A stretch of 64,000 bases of DNA from Bacteroidales bacterium (GCA_021738535.1 JAIPBU010000003.1:1-64000), one strand, 5' to 3'; shown: positions 46,518-57,304, numbered from the stretch's first letter. Program-made: numbers and translations. The notes: generated from the letters alone by a model not told the origin.

Positions 46518-46894
46518 TCAAGGTAGGGGGTGTTAAGGTAATCCCTTCTATAACGAACCTTCGCTTAAATTAATATGCATCTAATAACCTACCGTGCATA
46601 TACATTCCTCAGCCTTAGCCTGCCAATTATTCTATGTTCTGTAATACCCCGGGTTCGGAAATATGTATTTTAAACATATATGGTTTATTATGTTCTCAAA
46701 TTATAGAACCATTATGTTATTGGATTTTATATATATTTTTTATATTGCAAGAGATAAACACTAACGGAAAAGGGAAACATACCCGATATTATCAGTTTAA
46801 ATCGAAATGCTTTTTTATCACCAGATAATTTATATGAAAGAGTAAATAATTATCCCAAATTAAACTATTGTTAATCAATCCAAAAACTAATTTT
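46518..46894. other. AT-rich leader before the first susC gene
   Basis: About 375 bp without a credible gene. It has a short inverted repeat ATATGT/ACATAT near 46660. No exact TAnnTTTG box was found, so the promoter of this SusCD operon is not located. Confidence 0.4.
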
Positions 46895-49800
46895 ATGAAA
46901 AAGAGAATTAGAAAATTCAGTAAGCTTCTGGTTTCTATGCTTGCGATGTTTATGATCGCAGGTATAGTCTATGCCCAGGAGCTTACTGTTACAGGAAATG
47001 TAACTTCATCAGAAGACGGAATGCCTATACCGGGAGCTACCGTTCTTGAAAGGGGTACACAAAATGGTACCACCACAGGTACGGACGGTGATTATTCCAT
47101 TACGGTGTCCTCTTCAGATGCAACACTGGTGTTTTCATTCCTTGGAATGCAAACACAGGAAATTGCAGTTAACGGGCGTAACCAGATCGATGTTACACTC
47201 AACACCCAGGTGCTTGCTATGGATGAAGTTGTGGTAACTGCCCTTGGTATTTCAAAAGAAAAGAAATCCCTTGGTTATGCTGTTACAGAAGTAAGCTCTG
47301 AAAACATTTCGCTTGTTAAAGACCACAACCCTGCCAACTCCCTGGCGGGTAAGGTAGCAGGTGTTGTCATTACACAGGGTACAGGAGGCCCCGGTGGAGG
47401 ATCAAGGATCATTATCCGTGGTAATAACTCCATAACCGGTAATAACCAGCCTCTTATCGTGGTTGATGGTATCCCCATAAATACAAGTGGTTCAAACAGC
47501 GGTGGAAGTGTTTACAGCAGTACGGTAACAGGTGGAGGTATAACCGATATCAACCCGGATGATATTGAGTCTATTTCTGTACTTAAAGGTCCTAATGCTG
47601 CAGCACTATATGGATCCAGAGCAGGTAATGGTGTGCTCCTGATTACCACCAAAAAAGGTTCAAAAGGCAGGGGACTGGGAGTGAGCGTAAATTCAAATAT
47701 TACATTTGACTCTCCAATGGTACTGCCTGACTATCAGAATCAGTACGGACAGGGAACACAGGGTAATATCCCCGGCGATGTTGCGGGTCTTAAAAATGCT
47801 TCATCATCATGGGGACCGCAGTTGGATGGTTCAAACCAGTTGTATTACACTGGTGAAACCAGACCTTATGTGGCACAGCCTGATAATGTTAAAAACTTCT
47901 TCAGGACAGGAGGCAAATATGTCAATACTGTTTCACTTGATGGAGGCGGTGAAGATTATTCAGCACGTTTCAGTTATACAAATAATATGACCGAATCAAT
48001 GCTGCCTAATTCAGATCTTAACAGCCATAACCTTAACCTGAGGATGAATGTTGATCTTACGGACAAGCTGCAAGTAGATGCAAAGGCAACATACTTTACA
48101 CAGGACATCAATAACAGGGCTTCACAGGGTAGTGAAGGTGTGTTGGCTTATGTATATGACATGCCAAGAAACGTTGATATCAAAGACCTTGAAACTTACC
48201 AGATTCCTGAAGAATCACTGAATTCTGTTTCATACAGTACACTTGGCGCTAACCCTTACTGGATACTTATGGAAGACAGGAATGAAGAGGCAAGGCAGAG
48301 AATGATAGGTTTTGTAAAGGTAACTTATCAGTTCACTGACTGGTTGTCTGCTTTTGGACGGGTAGGTACTGATATCACAAACATACAGCGCGAATCTGTT
48401 AACCAGGCCGGTCACCATTTCTTTACTTCAGGCCGACTTAACTTCAGTAACTCACGATCTACAGAGACAAATGCTGATTTCCTTATCACTGCAACAAAAG
48501 ACATAATGCAGGATCTGAATATCAGTGCAATTGCAGGGGCGAACCACTCTTACCGTACCGGGCAGTCACAGTCAGTTTACGGCGAAGACTTTAAGATCCC
48601 TACAAGGGCTACAATTGCTAACTGTGTTATACAGAGACCAAGTTACGGTCCCATGAGTGAGCATATAGTTAACTCAGTTTACGGGCAGTTATCTTTTGCC
48701 TACAATGACTTTTTATACCTTGATGTAACAGGTCGTAATGACTGGTCATCAACTCTTGGTGAAGGTAACAGGTCTTATTTCTATCCTTCAGTTACCGGTT
48801 CAGTTCTTGTTAATGAACTGATAGACCCCGCAGGGGAAACATTCAACCTTCTTAAAGTACGTGGTAGCTGGGCTAATGTAGGTAATGATACAGGCCCTTA
48901 CCAGCTTTATCCTTATTATAATGTTGCCTCTGATGGTTACCTCGGACTCACTCAGCTTTCAAGGCCGAGCGTAAAATTCAATCCCGATCTGAGGCCTGAG
49001 AACATTGCTTCACTCGAATTTGGTATCGAAGGAAGAATGTTCATGGACAGGGTATTCTTTGATATAGGTCTTTATCAAATTACAACAACAGACCAGATCT
49101 ATGATGTTCCTGTTCCTGCAGCTACCGGCTACAGCACATTCAGAGAAAATATAGGTGAGATGACCAATAAAGGTATTGAGGTACTTATAGGTGGTTCACC
49201 GGTCAGGACCAGTGATTTCTCATGGGAGATATCAGCTAACTTCTCCAGAAACATCAATGAGCTGGTTGAGTTGACTGAAGACCTTGATAGTCATGTACTG
49301 AATACCACTAACTCAGGTAATCTCAGGATACAGGCAACTGTTGGAGGTGGATACGGAGATATTTACGGTACTACATGGCGGACCAATGATGCCGGCGATA
49401 TTGTTGTCGATGCACAGGGTCGTCCCCAGGCAAGTACCGAAAAAGTATACCTCGGTAATGCCCAGCCTGATTTTATTGGCGGACTTCAAAACAGTATCAG
49501 GTTCAGGGATATTTCTTTGAGTTTCCTAATTGATGCAAGGATCGGTGGTGAAGTATACTCCCAGACAAATGCCGCTCTGACCGGATCAGGCGTTTCACAG
49601 GAAAGCCTGGAATACCGTGAAGAAGGTATAATTGTTGACGGTGTTGTGCTGCAGCCTGACGACAGCTATGCACCAAACACCAATTCAATAACTGCCCAGG
49701 AATACTGGGGTGCTTATTCAGGGATTGCTTCTAACTATGTGTATGAGCAGACGAATATCAGGCTCAGAGAAGCTGTATTGTCATATAACCTGCCGGCCTC

Positions 49801-49993
49801 TATAGTAAACAATCTTCCTATACAGGGAGTTTCAATAGGATTTGTCGGACGAAACCTTTTCTTTTTATATAAAGATATGGAGAACGTAGATCCTGAATCA
49901 AGCCTTGGTACAGGTAATAGCGGACAGGGAATTATTTCTTATAACCTTCCAACCGCAAGGAGTCTGGGGTTTAATATTAATGTTAAATTTTAA
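46895..49993 (+). CDS. SusC/RagA-family TonB-dependent outer-membrane transporter (first pair)
   Basis: A 1032-residue protein. The ATG at 46895 begins a signal peptide (MKKRIRKF to GIVYAQ); a TTG at 46868 would add nine unlikely residues. After the signal come a carboxypeptidase-like regulatory domain (about 25-110, VTSSEDGMPIPGATV), a TonB-box-like region, the plug (RIIIRGNNSITGNNQPLIVVDG) and a 22-strand barrel. The SusD-type partner follows 11 bp later. It imports a glycan or peptide fragment; the ligand is unknown and no glycoside hydrolase is in this operon. Confidence 0.93.
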   Translation: MKKRIRKFSKLLVSMLAMFMIAGIVYAQELTVTGNVTSSEDGMPIPGATVLERGTQNGTTTGTDGDYSITVSSSDATLVFSFLGMQTQEIAVNGRNQIDVTLNTQVLAMDEVVVTALGISKEKKSLGYAVTEVSSENISLVKDHNPANSLAGKVAGVVITQGTGGPGGGSRIIIRGNNSITGNNQPLIVVDGIPINTSGSNSGGSVYSSTVTGGGITDINPDDIESISVLKGPNAAALYGSRAGNGVLLITTKKGSKGRGLGVSVNSNITFDSPMVLPDYQNQYGQGTQGNIPGDVAGLKNASSSWGPQLDGSNQLYYTGETRPYVAQPDNVKNFFRTGGKYVNTVSLDGGGEDYSARFSYTNNMTESMLPNSDLNSHNLNLRMNVDLTDKLQVDAKATYFTQDINNRASQGSEGVLAYVYDMPRNVDIKDLETYQIPEESLNSVSYSTLGANPYWILMEDRNEEARQRMIGFVKVTYQFTDWLSAFGRVGTDITNIQRESVNQAGHHFFTSGRLNFSNSRSTETNADFLITATKDIMQDLNISAIAGANHSYRTGQSQSVYGEDFKIPTRATIANCVIQRPSYGPMSEHIVNSVYGQLSFAYNDFLYLDVTGRNDWSSTLGEGNRSYFYPSVTGSVLVNELIDPAGETFNLLKVRGSWANVGNDTGPYQLYPYYNVASDGYLGLTQLSRPSVKFNPDLRPENIASLEFGIEGRMFMDRVFFDIGLYQITTTDQIYDVPVPAATGYSTFRENIGEMTNKGIEVLIGGSPVRTSDFSWEISANFSRNINELVELTEDLDSHVLNTTNSGNLRIQATVGGGYGDIYGTTWRTNDAGDIVVDAQGRPQASTEKVYLGNAQPDFIGGLQNSIRFRDISLSFLIDARIGGEVYSQTNAALTGSGVSQESLEYREEGIIVDGVVLQPDDSYAPNTNSITAQEYWGAYSGIASNYVYEQTNIRLREAVLSYNLPASIVNNLPIQGVSIGFVGRNLFFLYKDMENVDPESSLGTGNSGQGIISYNLPTARSLGFNINVKF

Positions 49994-50004
49994 ATTGAAG
50001 TAAA

Positions 50005-51699
50005 ATGAAAAATTTATATAAAATATTCATTGTACTTGGTATGATGCTCATTGCAGGTGCATGTACCGAGAAATTCAATGAAATAAATACCAAGCCTGAT
50101 TCATTTACTCAGGACGAGGTAAGTGCGAAATATTTTCTTACTTCACCACAGTACAACCTGTATGCTCCTAACCGGTATCCATACTGGAGAGCTCACCTGA
50201 TCCATATGGACAGGTATGCAGGCTATTTCAACTTCGGTTTTTATGGTTGCTGGTGGAGCGATGAGCTCGGCTACTCATATAGTGGTGGTTATACAGACGC
50301 CGCCTGGGGATGGATGGCCGGTTATATCGGTAACCTGGACAACTTTATGAAGATGACTGACGTGGGTGGTGAATTTGAAAATGAGTATATGTATGCAATA
50401 GGTCAGATCATGAAAGGTCTTTATTTCCAGATGTATACAGACGTTTTTGGAATGATACCCTATACTGAAGCAACTGATCCTGATATAACCTTACCTGTGT
50501 TTGACTCACAGGCCACTATTTATCAAGGTGTTATAAATGAACTGGATGCGGCAATGGCTACTATTGGTGATGCCACAAGAACAGGAGCTACAGTAGATGA
50601 TGTTGGAGATAATGATATCTATTGCGGCGGCGACCTGCAGAAATGGAAGAAACTTGCCAATACGCTTAAGCTGAGAATGGCTATGAGGGCTTATGGAGCT
50701 GATGGTGCAAATTTTGCACAGGCCGCTATAACTGGGGCCCTGCAAGAAGATCTGCTTGTGACAGAAGCAGACAATGTCCTTATGGAAAAAGATGCAGAAA
50801 TATCCCAGTGGGGTAGTGCCTGCTATGGAGATGTATGGCATAATTTCGGCGGATATGGTTCCAAGTGGACCGTTGGAAAACCAATGATAGATGCCCTTCG
50901 AGATAATAATGATCCGCGTCTTCCATTCTATGCTGTGCCTGCAGAGGGAGGTACCCTTAAGCTAACCAAGTCAGAAAGTGATGACCAGGCAACACATGAT
51001 AAACTGGTTGATTTTATGGCTACCACACTTACTGATGCAGGTGTGTCATTTACAAGAACCGATTACCCGGACAGTACCATTATCGAGATGCCTGAAAATA
51101 TGTATTATGTTGGCCAGCCAACAAGATTCAACATTGATGCTTATTATTATGCAAAGCGTGAATTCTTCTCATTCCCTGAGCCCAGTATAGTAGGCAAGAA
51201 AAATTCAGGAGATGATATAAGGGCTGAGCTTATAATGTCATCTGCAGAGGCACACTTCCTGAGAGCTGAAGCAGCCCTGCGCGGACTGGGATCCGGTAAT
51301 GCCCAGAATCATTACCAGGAAGGTATACGCCAGGCTATGTTGCTCTGGGGTGTAAGCTCTGATGAGGCAGATACATTTATCGCCAATGAAGATATGGCAC
51401 TGCTTAACGGAGCTACACTGGAGGAAAATCTTGAAAAAATTGCAACCCAAAGGTGGATAGCCTCATATACAGATGGTTTCGAGGGATTTGCCATTGTGCG
51501 CGATATGGGATATCCTGCAGACCTGGCGGACGGTGTCAGCGATTTCGATATATTCGGTTCAGGCGATATCAATGGAAAATATCCCCAGCGAATGCGTTAT
51601 GGTAATGATGCTTCTAATAATAATGGTGCTAATTATGACGCTGCAGTTGCAGAACAGGGTCCTGATGTCCAGGATACAAAACTGTGGTGGGCCAAATAA
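50005..51699 (+). CDS. SusD-like nutrient-binding lipoprotein (SusD/RagB type 2)
   Basis: A 564-residue lipoprotein with lipobox Cys20 (LIAGACTEKF) and SusD-like TPR scaffold. The opening FNEINTKPDSFTQDEV and the QMYTDVFGMIPYTEA segment are typical of the SusD-like_2 group. It should cap the SusC barrel of the preceding gene and bind the ligand at the cell surface. A two-way terminator follows. Confidence 0.9.
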   Translation: MKNLYKIFIVLGMMLIAGACTEKFNEINTKPDSFTQDEVSAKYFLTSPQYNLYAPNRYPYWRAHLIHMDRYAGYFNFGFYGCWWSDELGYSYSGGYTDAAWGWMAGYIGNLDNFMKMTDVGGEFENEYMYAIGQIMKGLYFQMYTDVFGMIPYTEATDPDITLPVFDSQATIYQGVINELDAAMATIGDATRTGATVDDVGDNDIYCGGDLQKWKKLANTLKLRMAMRAYGADGANFAQAAITGALQEDLLVTEADNVLMEKDAEISQWGSACYGDVWHNFGGYGSKWTVGKPMIDALRDNNDPRLPFYAVPAEGGTLKLTKSESDDQATHDKLVDFMATTLTDAGVSFTRTDYPDSTIIEMPENMYYVGQPTRFNIDAYYYAKREFFSFPEPSIVGKKNSGDDIRAELIMSSAEAHFLRAEAALRGLGSGNAQNHYQEGIRQAMLLWGVSSDEADTFIANEDMALLNGATLEENLEKIATQRWIASYTDGFEGFAIVRDMGYPADLADGVSDFDIFGSGDINGKYPQRMRYGNDASNNNGANYDAAVAEQGPDVQDTKLWWAK

Positions 51700-51722
51700 A
51701 GCGACATAACTACTTGAGATAT

Positions 51723-51756
51723 AAAAAAAGGTGATTCAGGCGAATCACCTTTTTTT
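51723..51756. terminator. Bidirectional terminator between susD and the PD40-TPR gene
   Basis: AAAAAAAGGTGATTC, loop AGGC, GAATCACCTTTTTTT: a perfect stem with an A tract on one side and a T tract on the other. It serves both convergent genes (stops at 51699 and 51758). Confidence 0.92.
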
Positions 51757-51757
51757 A

Positions 51758-54019
51758 TTACCAACCTCTTTCGCTAAGAAATCCGGATGCTTCCTTATGC
51801 CCCAGGTCAGAGGCTATCTTCATATCATTAATGCAGGCGGCCAGGTCATCCATTTCAAGATATACCTTTGCTCTCCTGTAATAGGCCTCAGGGTTTTTAC
51901 TATCAAGTTTAATTGCAGCACTCAGATCAGATACAGCTTTAAGATTATCACCAGTTTGTTCATGTGCCATGGCCCTGGCAAGATATGCCTGGGGATCATC
52001 ACTGTTTATTTCCACAGCCCTGGTGAATAAATTTATGGCTTCACCAATTTGTCCGGTCTGTGCCTTCAGTGCTCCAAGGTTAACCCATGTAAGTGTTGCT
52101 TCACTGTTTAATTCAATTGCTTTATTAAAATCTTTTTCGGCTTTTTCATATTCGCCTTTTTCCCTGTAAAGCATCCCCCTGTTGCTATATGTAATAAAGC
52201 TGTAAGGGTTAAGTTCGATCGCCCTGTTAAAATCTGACATGGCCTTCTCATGTTCATGCAGCGTCAGATAAGCATTTCCTCTTGTAACATAATATTTTGA
52301 TGTCGCGGGACTGAGATCTATAGCCCTGTTGAAATACCTGAAGGCCTCACCAGGCATCTTTTTCATCATTAAAACATGTCCTTTACCGTGCCATGCACTA
52401 TGATTTTCAGGATTATGCTTAAGGGCGGTATTAAAATACTCCAGGGCTTTGTCGTAATTTCCTTTCCTGGAATTTATTTCTCCCATCCTGTGAGCAAATA
52501 ATTCATCGTTTAGAAATTCAGGAACAAGCTCAATCTGCCTTTCAGGATCTGTATTAATAAACTCAGGGATATTTGCCGCTTTCCCGGGAACAGAAAGCAT
52601 ATTAAGATGTACGGGAGGCGAGCTGTAACCATTACTGTCAATATGAGTCAGGTATAACTGGGTATATGCTCCCTTTTCTTTCGATGAAAACACCATCCAT
52701 TTACCATTTGGCGAAATGGAATGCCATGAATTCATGTTGCCCAGGTTACAGTTCATCAGCCTTGGCTGGCCTCCCTCTGCCGGTATTATGTGAAGCTTGC
52801 TGTCAGGCATAAGGAGCATAAAACTCTCAGCTTTGCAGAATATTATCCACTTACCATCAGGAGTAAAACGGGGAAAATAATTACTCATACCGTTTTCTGA
52901 GGCACCTTCAACAGGTTCTGCTTTACCACCCTTACCATTGTTGAAAGGAATTCTGTAAATATCGAATTTGAACTTTCTTTCTCCTGAAAGAAACCCATTC
53001 AGGAAATCATTATAGGCAGAATGATTTGTGGCTGTAGAGCCCCTGTATATTCCTGATTCTTCAAAATGGACTGCCTCTGATCTTGCAAAATAAATGTATT
53101 TCCCATCCGGACTCCAGACAGGATTGCTCTGGACAAACATCGTATCATTTGCACCTTCAAGTTCAAAGTATTTCTTTTCTTTTGTGTCATATACCGCTAG
53201 AATTCCTTTGAACGGGAAGAAAAGCTGAGAATATTCCATATTGTTCCTGTCAACAAATATTTCGCAATCCTTCAGTGTACTTACAACATACCTGCCATCA
53301 GGTGAAATCTGCGAAAGAAGACCATAGGTGAATTCACCGTTTACATGATCACTCCAGTTTATCATATTGTCCTCGGAAATAACAGTTTTTTCCTGAAGAT
53401 CAGTAATGGTGTAAGCGCCTTTTTCGTCCCTTGCATCCACATCCATTGCAAATCGTTGTCCGTCAGCACTGACGGAGTGACAGTTTCCGCATACGGGAAT
53501 ATTGTCAAGCACGGTAACAGCTTTACCATATGATGCAGTATGACCCATGTGCCAGCTTACTTCATCAAGGTTTTCCCGGGCATATTTAAAAGGAAGGGGA
53601 ACACCCCTGTAAAAAATTGGAGCTTCAACACCTGTAGTTGCTATCCTGAATTTAATCCTGCTTGCAGCTTTATTGTCTCCTCTTATCTCAACTGTAGTCT
53701 CAGAATCACCCGACAGCTTTTTAATTTGCTCCCATGTAAGACTGTCAGGTTGCCAGAATTTTATTCCCTGGCTAACCCCGGATGAAAATACTATGGAATC
53801 ACCTTTGATGAAATTTATATCAAATTCCTGTTGTTTACCACCCTCTGCATCCCACCTGAATACAGGAGAGGATATTTCAGGAGGGAAAACTGAACCGTTA
53901 AGAGGATAAACTATATTAATTCCGGACTGCTCATTTTTCCTTTTATCTGTACATGACACGTTCAAAACCAAAAGAACTAAAACAAGGATTAACGCAGATG
54001 ATATTCCTGACTTATACAT
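51758..54019 (-). CDS. PD40 beta-propeller plus TPR lipoprotein with a CxxCH motif
   Basis: A 753-residue lipoprotein, lipobox Cys23 (LNVSCTDKR). The first part is a fibronectin-like segment. At Cys177-Cys180-His181 (VCGNCHSVSADGQRF) there is a possible c-type haem motif inside the propeller region. WD40/TolB-like PD40 blades follow (SPDGKYIYFARSE, FTPDGKWIIF, SPNGKWMVF), then six or seven TPR repeats from about 500 to the end (for example NPENHSAWHGKGHVLMMKK). The architecture suggests a periplasmic or surface scaffold. Whether haem is bound is unknown; CxxCH can occur by chance, but conserved neighbours of the site (PVCGNCHSVS) favour a real site. It sits between two SusCD pairs on the opposite strand. 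Confidence 0.8.
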   Translation of the reverse strand: MYKSGISSALILVLVLLVLNVSCTDKRKNEQSGINIVYPLNGSVFPPEISSPVFRWDAEGGKQQEFDINFIKGDSIVFSSGVSQGIKFWQPDSLTWEQIKKLSGDSETTVEIRGDNKAASRIKFRIATTGVEAPIFYRGVPLPFKYARENLDEVSWHMGHTASYGKAVTVLDNIPVCGNCHSVSADGQRFAMDVDARDEKGAYTITDLQEKTVISEDNMINWSDHVNGEFTYGLLSQISPDGRYVVSTLKDCEIFVDRNNMEYSQLFFPFKGILAVYDTKEKKYFELEGANDTMFVQSNPVWSPDGKYIYFARSEAVHFEESGIYRGSTATNHSAYNDFLNGFLSGERKFKFDIYRIPFNNGKGGKAEPVEGASENGMSNYFPRFTPDGKWIIFCKAESFMLLMPDSKLHIIPAEGGQPRLMNCNLGNMNSWHSISPNGKWMVFSSKEKGAYTQLYLTHIDSNGYSSPPVHLNMLSVPGKAANIPEFINTDPERQIELVPEFLNDELFAHRMGEINSRKGNYDKALEYFNTALKHNPENHSAWHGKGHVLMMKKMPGEAFRYFNRAIDLSPATSKYYVTRGNAYLTLHEHEKAMSDFNRAIELNPYSFITYSNRGMLYREKGEYEKAEKDFNKAIELNSEATLTWVNLGALKAQTGQIGEAINLFTRAVEINSDDPQAYLARAMAHEQTGDNLKAVSDLSAAIKLDSKNPEAYYRRAKVYLEMDDLAACINDMKIASDLGHKEASGFLSERGW

Positions 54020-54343
54020 TTTTTACTAATTATTTGATGAAATCCTGCTTACAAACTTAATTAAAAAAACTTTTAAGTCTGAGTATTACGAAAATTTCCA
54101 ATGGGTTTTATCTGGAGACATTCTAAATTAGTTATTCAGCAAAAATTTAACAATTATGTAAATAATTAAATACTAGACGTATATGTGCTTTGATGAATTG
54201 CCAGATACCATTAAAGTCTAATAGCCTATATATGATTAGAAAAAATTACTATGTTTATGGTACCAAGTTCTACAAGTTCAGTAATAAAAGAACCAAAGTA
54301 CTCAAAGTTTATCATTATGTATAAATTCTAAACCAAATTTTCT
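54020..54343. other. Divergent intergenic region before the second susC
   Basis: 324 bp of AT-rich sequence containing the -7 box of the PD40-TPR gene. No exact TAnnTTTG box was found for susC on the plus strand. No gene or RNA recognised. Confidence 0.4.
54052..54059 (-). promoter_or_regulatory. -7 box of the PD40-TPR lipoprotein gene
   Basis: TAAGTTTG on the minus strand, 32 bp before the ATG, fits TAnnTTTG. No -33 match at 19-bp spacing. Confidence 0.45.
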
Positions 54344-57265
54344 ATGAAAAAAATTATTTTTTTATTCTTTATGCTTTCCTTTAGCTGCTATATGGCTATG
54401 GGACAGTCTTTAACCGTAAAGGGAACAGTCACTTCCTCTGAAGACGGCTCAACCCTTCCGGGAGTAACTGTCGTTGTTAAAGGAACCAGCAGGGGAGTTG
54501 CCACGGGAATCGAAGGCAACTATGAAATACAGGCTGAAAGGGGTGATGTCCTGGTATTCAGCTCTGTAGGTATGCTGTCAACTGAAATAGAGGTAGGTTC
54601 GCAGGCAACAATTGATGTTGCTCTTGATCCTGATCTGCTTTCTATTGAAGAAGTAGTTGTGACAGGATATGCGGTAAAAAGGAAGACTAACGTTACCGGT
54701 TCAATTTCCAAGGTGGAAGCAGATGATCTGCAGAAAGTCACGGCTGCCAATGTTGAAGGTTTGCTGCAGGGACAGGCTGCAGGTGTATTTGTTGCATCTA
54801 ACAGCGGACGACCGGGTGCCGGAGCACAGATCAGTATCAGGGGAAGAGGATCCATTAATTCATCATCTTCTCCGCTATGGGTTGTTGACGGTGTTATTAT
54901 GCACGGTGTGCCCACCCTTAATCCAAACGAGATTGAAAATATCTCAATACTTAAAGATGCCTCAGCCACTGCTCTGTACGGATCCAGAGGAGCAAACGGT
55001 GTTGTACTGGTTTCAACCAAAAAGGCTAAAACCGGTGTAAACAACATAAGCTTTAATGCGCGTACAGGTCTTACACAATTGAACAATGGTAATTTTGATC
55101 TGATGGATTCTCAGCAGCTCTATGACTACTGGGGAAGCTTTGCAAACCAGTCCAGCCTGCCTTCATTCTATGATCCTTCACTTACAGATGTAGATACTGA
55201 CTGGTGGGATGTTGGCTCACAGACTGCTGTTGCTCATGACTATAACCTGGCACTAACCAGCAGTACAGAAAATATGAAATCATATTTAATGGTTGGATAT
55301 TATAATGAGTCAGGAGCAATCAAGACCTATGATTTTGAAAGGTATAATGCAAGGCTTAACCTGGACTACCAGCCTGCGAGCTGGCTTAAGATACAACCTA
55401 AATTCTCAGGTTACTACAGTAAAACCTACAGCAATGAGGCTGCAGGTTATACCTTAAATACACAGCTTCCATGGGACGATCCTTATGATGAAAACGGAGA
55501 ACCGGTAAATGCAAAAGATCCAAACGTTACATGGTATGGACGTGATCAGAATAATTATCTCTATGATGCGCAGTGGAACTACTCAAAGGGAAATACATTC
55601 AGCCTGAATGGTAACATGGACTTCCAGGTACGTATCTCACGTGATATTACATTTGAGTCCACTAACAATATGAATTTCTACTATTACAGGGGAATGGGAT
55701 ATACTGATCCCAGATCCAATTCGGGGTTGCAGGATGATGGAAGTATTTCAAATTCTACTGCAAAACGTATTACACGCTTCACAAACCAACTGCTCAGGTA
55801 CTCAAGAAATTTCGGTGATCATTCAATAAATGCACTTGCTGCCTATGAGTACAATGATTATACTTATGAAAGTACATATGCTGCAGGTAAAGGTATTGCC
55901 CCGGGACGTGAAATCCTTGATGTTACATCTGAAGCAAAATCTGTTGGAGGAACAAAGAATGCATATGCATTCCAGTCATTTCTCTTTAATACAAGCTATA
56001 CCTACACAGACAGGTATATAGCCCAGTTCTCTTTCAGAAGGGACGGATCAACAAGATTTGGTGAGAACAACAGGTATGGTAATTTCTTTACCTTCAGTGG
56101 TGGATGGAATATCCACAATGAATCGTTTTTTGATGTAGCTGCAATTGATATATTCAAGCTTACAGGTAGCTATGGATCAATAGGAAATACTCCTAATAAT
56201 CTCTACGGCCACCTTAGCCTTTATGCTCTTAATAACCAGTATAATGGCAGCCCGTCTGCGTTTCCAAGCCAGATGCCTAACCCTGATATGACCTGGGAAA
56301 AGGCTTTTGAATCAAATATAGCTGTTGAACTCAGGCTTTATGACCGTTTTGATGTTGAACTGCAGGCATATAATAAGAATACTGACGACCTTCTCTCATT
56401 CGTTCCGCAATCCACCCTTACAGGATATACAGGATACTGGGCCAATATTGGTTCAATCAATAATAAAGGTGTTGAAGCTACACTGGGAGCCGATATATTT
56501 AAAAATTCTGAGTTTAACTGGAATTTTGCTGTAAATATTGGTCTTAACAGGAACGAGGTAACTGCTCTTAATGAAGACCAGGCAATCGTATCCGGTAGTA
56601 AGATTATCGAGGTTGGCGAAGATATTGATACATGGTATCTGCGCAAATGGGCCGGTGTTAATCCCGACAATGGTGATCCCCAGTGGGAGGTAGTTGATGA
56701 AACAACAGGTGAGGTTACCCTTACATCAGATTACAATTCTGCTACACGTCAGAAGGTTGGTACTTCAACGCCTGATTTCTTCGGAGGAATATTCAGTAAT
56801 ATGTCTTACAGGGGATTCACCCTCGATCTTAACTTTAACTTTGTTAGCGGACTGCAGATCTATCATGCTGCAAGAGAGTTGTTCGACAGCGACGGCAGTT
56901 ATCCTACCTTTAACCAGATGGTACTTGCTGATGACTGGTCACGCTGGGAGCAGCCCGGTGATGATGCCACTCATCCGCTTGCATATTACGGTGGTAACAA
57001 TAATTCACATAAGCCTTCATCAAGGTACCTGGAAGACGGTAGCTATCTAAGGCTCAAAAACCTGAGGTTTGCATATTCATTACCTGTTAACTTACTGAAA
57101 GCTCTTAATATGAAAGAAGCAAGTATCTTTTTCTCAGGTGATAACCTTGCTACTTTCTCAGGATTTTCAGGCGCTGACCCCGAGGTTGGAACAGGTGGTT
57201 ATATAGGTACAGGTTTCTATCCTGTAGCAAAGAAATTTATGTTCGGTCTGAATGTTACATTTTAG
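54344..57265 (+). CDS. SusC/RagA-family TonB-dependent outer-membrane transporter (second pair)
   Basis: A 973-residue protein with signal peptide (MKKIIFLFFML to MAMGQS), a carboxypeptidase-regulatory domain (VTSSEDGSTLPGVTVVVKGT), TonB-box-like IEEVVVTGYAV, plug (GAQISIRGRGSINSSSSPLW, ALYGSRGANGVVLVSTK) and barrel. It shares an N-terminal organisation with the first SusC but is a different protein; a recent duplication is unlikely. The susD gene follows after about 39 bp and a GH109-like enzyme comes next. Confidence 0.93.
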   Translation: MKKIIFLFFMLSFSCYMAMGQSLTVKGTVTSSEDGSTLPGVTVVVKGTSRGVATGIEGNYEIQAERGDVLVFSSVGMLSTEIEVGSQATIDVALDPDLLSIEEVVVTGYAVKRKTNVTGSISKVEADDLQKVTAANVEGLLQGQAAGVFVASNSGRPGAGAQISIRGRGSINSSSSPLWVVDGVIMHGVPTLNPNEIENISILKDASATALYGSRGANGVVLVSTKKAKTGVNNISFNARTGLTQLNNGNFDLMDSQQLYDYWGSFANQSSLPSFYDPSLTDVDTDWWDVGSQTAVAHDYNLALTSSTENMKSYLMVGYYNESGAIKTYDFERYNARLNLDYQPASWLKIQPKFSGYYSKTYSNEAAGYTLNTQLPWDDPYDENGEPVNAKDPNVTWYGRDQNNYLYDAQWNYSKGNTFSLNGNMDFQVRISRDITFESTNNMNFYYYRGMGYTDPRSNSGLQDDGSISNSTAKRITRFTNQLLRYSRNFGDHSINALAAYEYNDYTYESTYAAGKGIAPGREILDVTSEAKSVGGTKNAYAFQSFLFNTSYTYTDRYIAQFSFRRDGSTRFGENNRYGNFFTFSGGWNIHNESFFDVAAIDIFKLTGSYGSIGNTPNNLYGHLSLYALNNQYNGSPSAFPSQMPNPDMTWEKAFESNIAVELRLYDRFDVELQAYNKNTDDLLSFVPQSTLTGYTGYWANIGSINNKGVEATLGADIFKNSEFNWNFAVNIGLNRNEVTALNEDQAIVSGSKIIEVGEDIDTWYLRKWAGVNPDNGDPQWEVVDETTGEVTLTSDYNSATRQKVGTSTPDFFGGIFSNMSYRGFTLDLNFNFVSGLQIYHAARELFDSDGSYPTFNQMVLADDWSRWEQPGDDATHPLAYYGGNNNSHKPSSRYLEDGSYLRLKNLRFAYSLPVNLLKALNMKEASIFFSGDNLATFSGFSGADPEVGTGGYIGTGFYPVAKKFMFGLNVTF

Positions 57266-57304
57266 TAAATACCGGAATAAGTGAAATCAAAAAAACTATT
57301 TATA

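Noticed and set aside
46634-46828. Small ORF of 64 codons before the first susC
   Set aside because: No recognisable domain, AT-rich and in an untranslated leader; no start context or conservation can be shown.
46868-46894. TTG start for the first SusC
   Set aside because: The ATG at 46895 opens a typical signal peptide and the added residues are unlike one.
54520-55086. Antisense ORF of 188 codons in the second susC
   Set aside because: It mirrors a conserved SusC plug region and has a composition typical of reversed coding.
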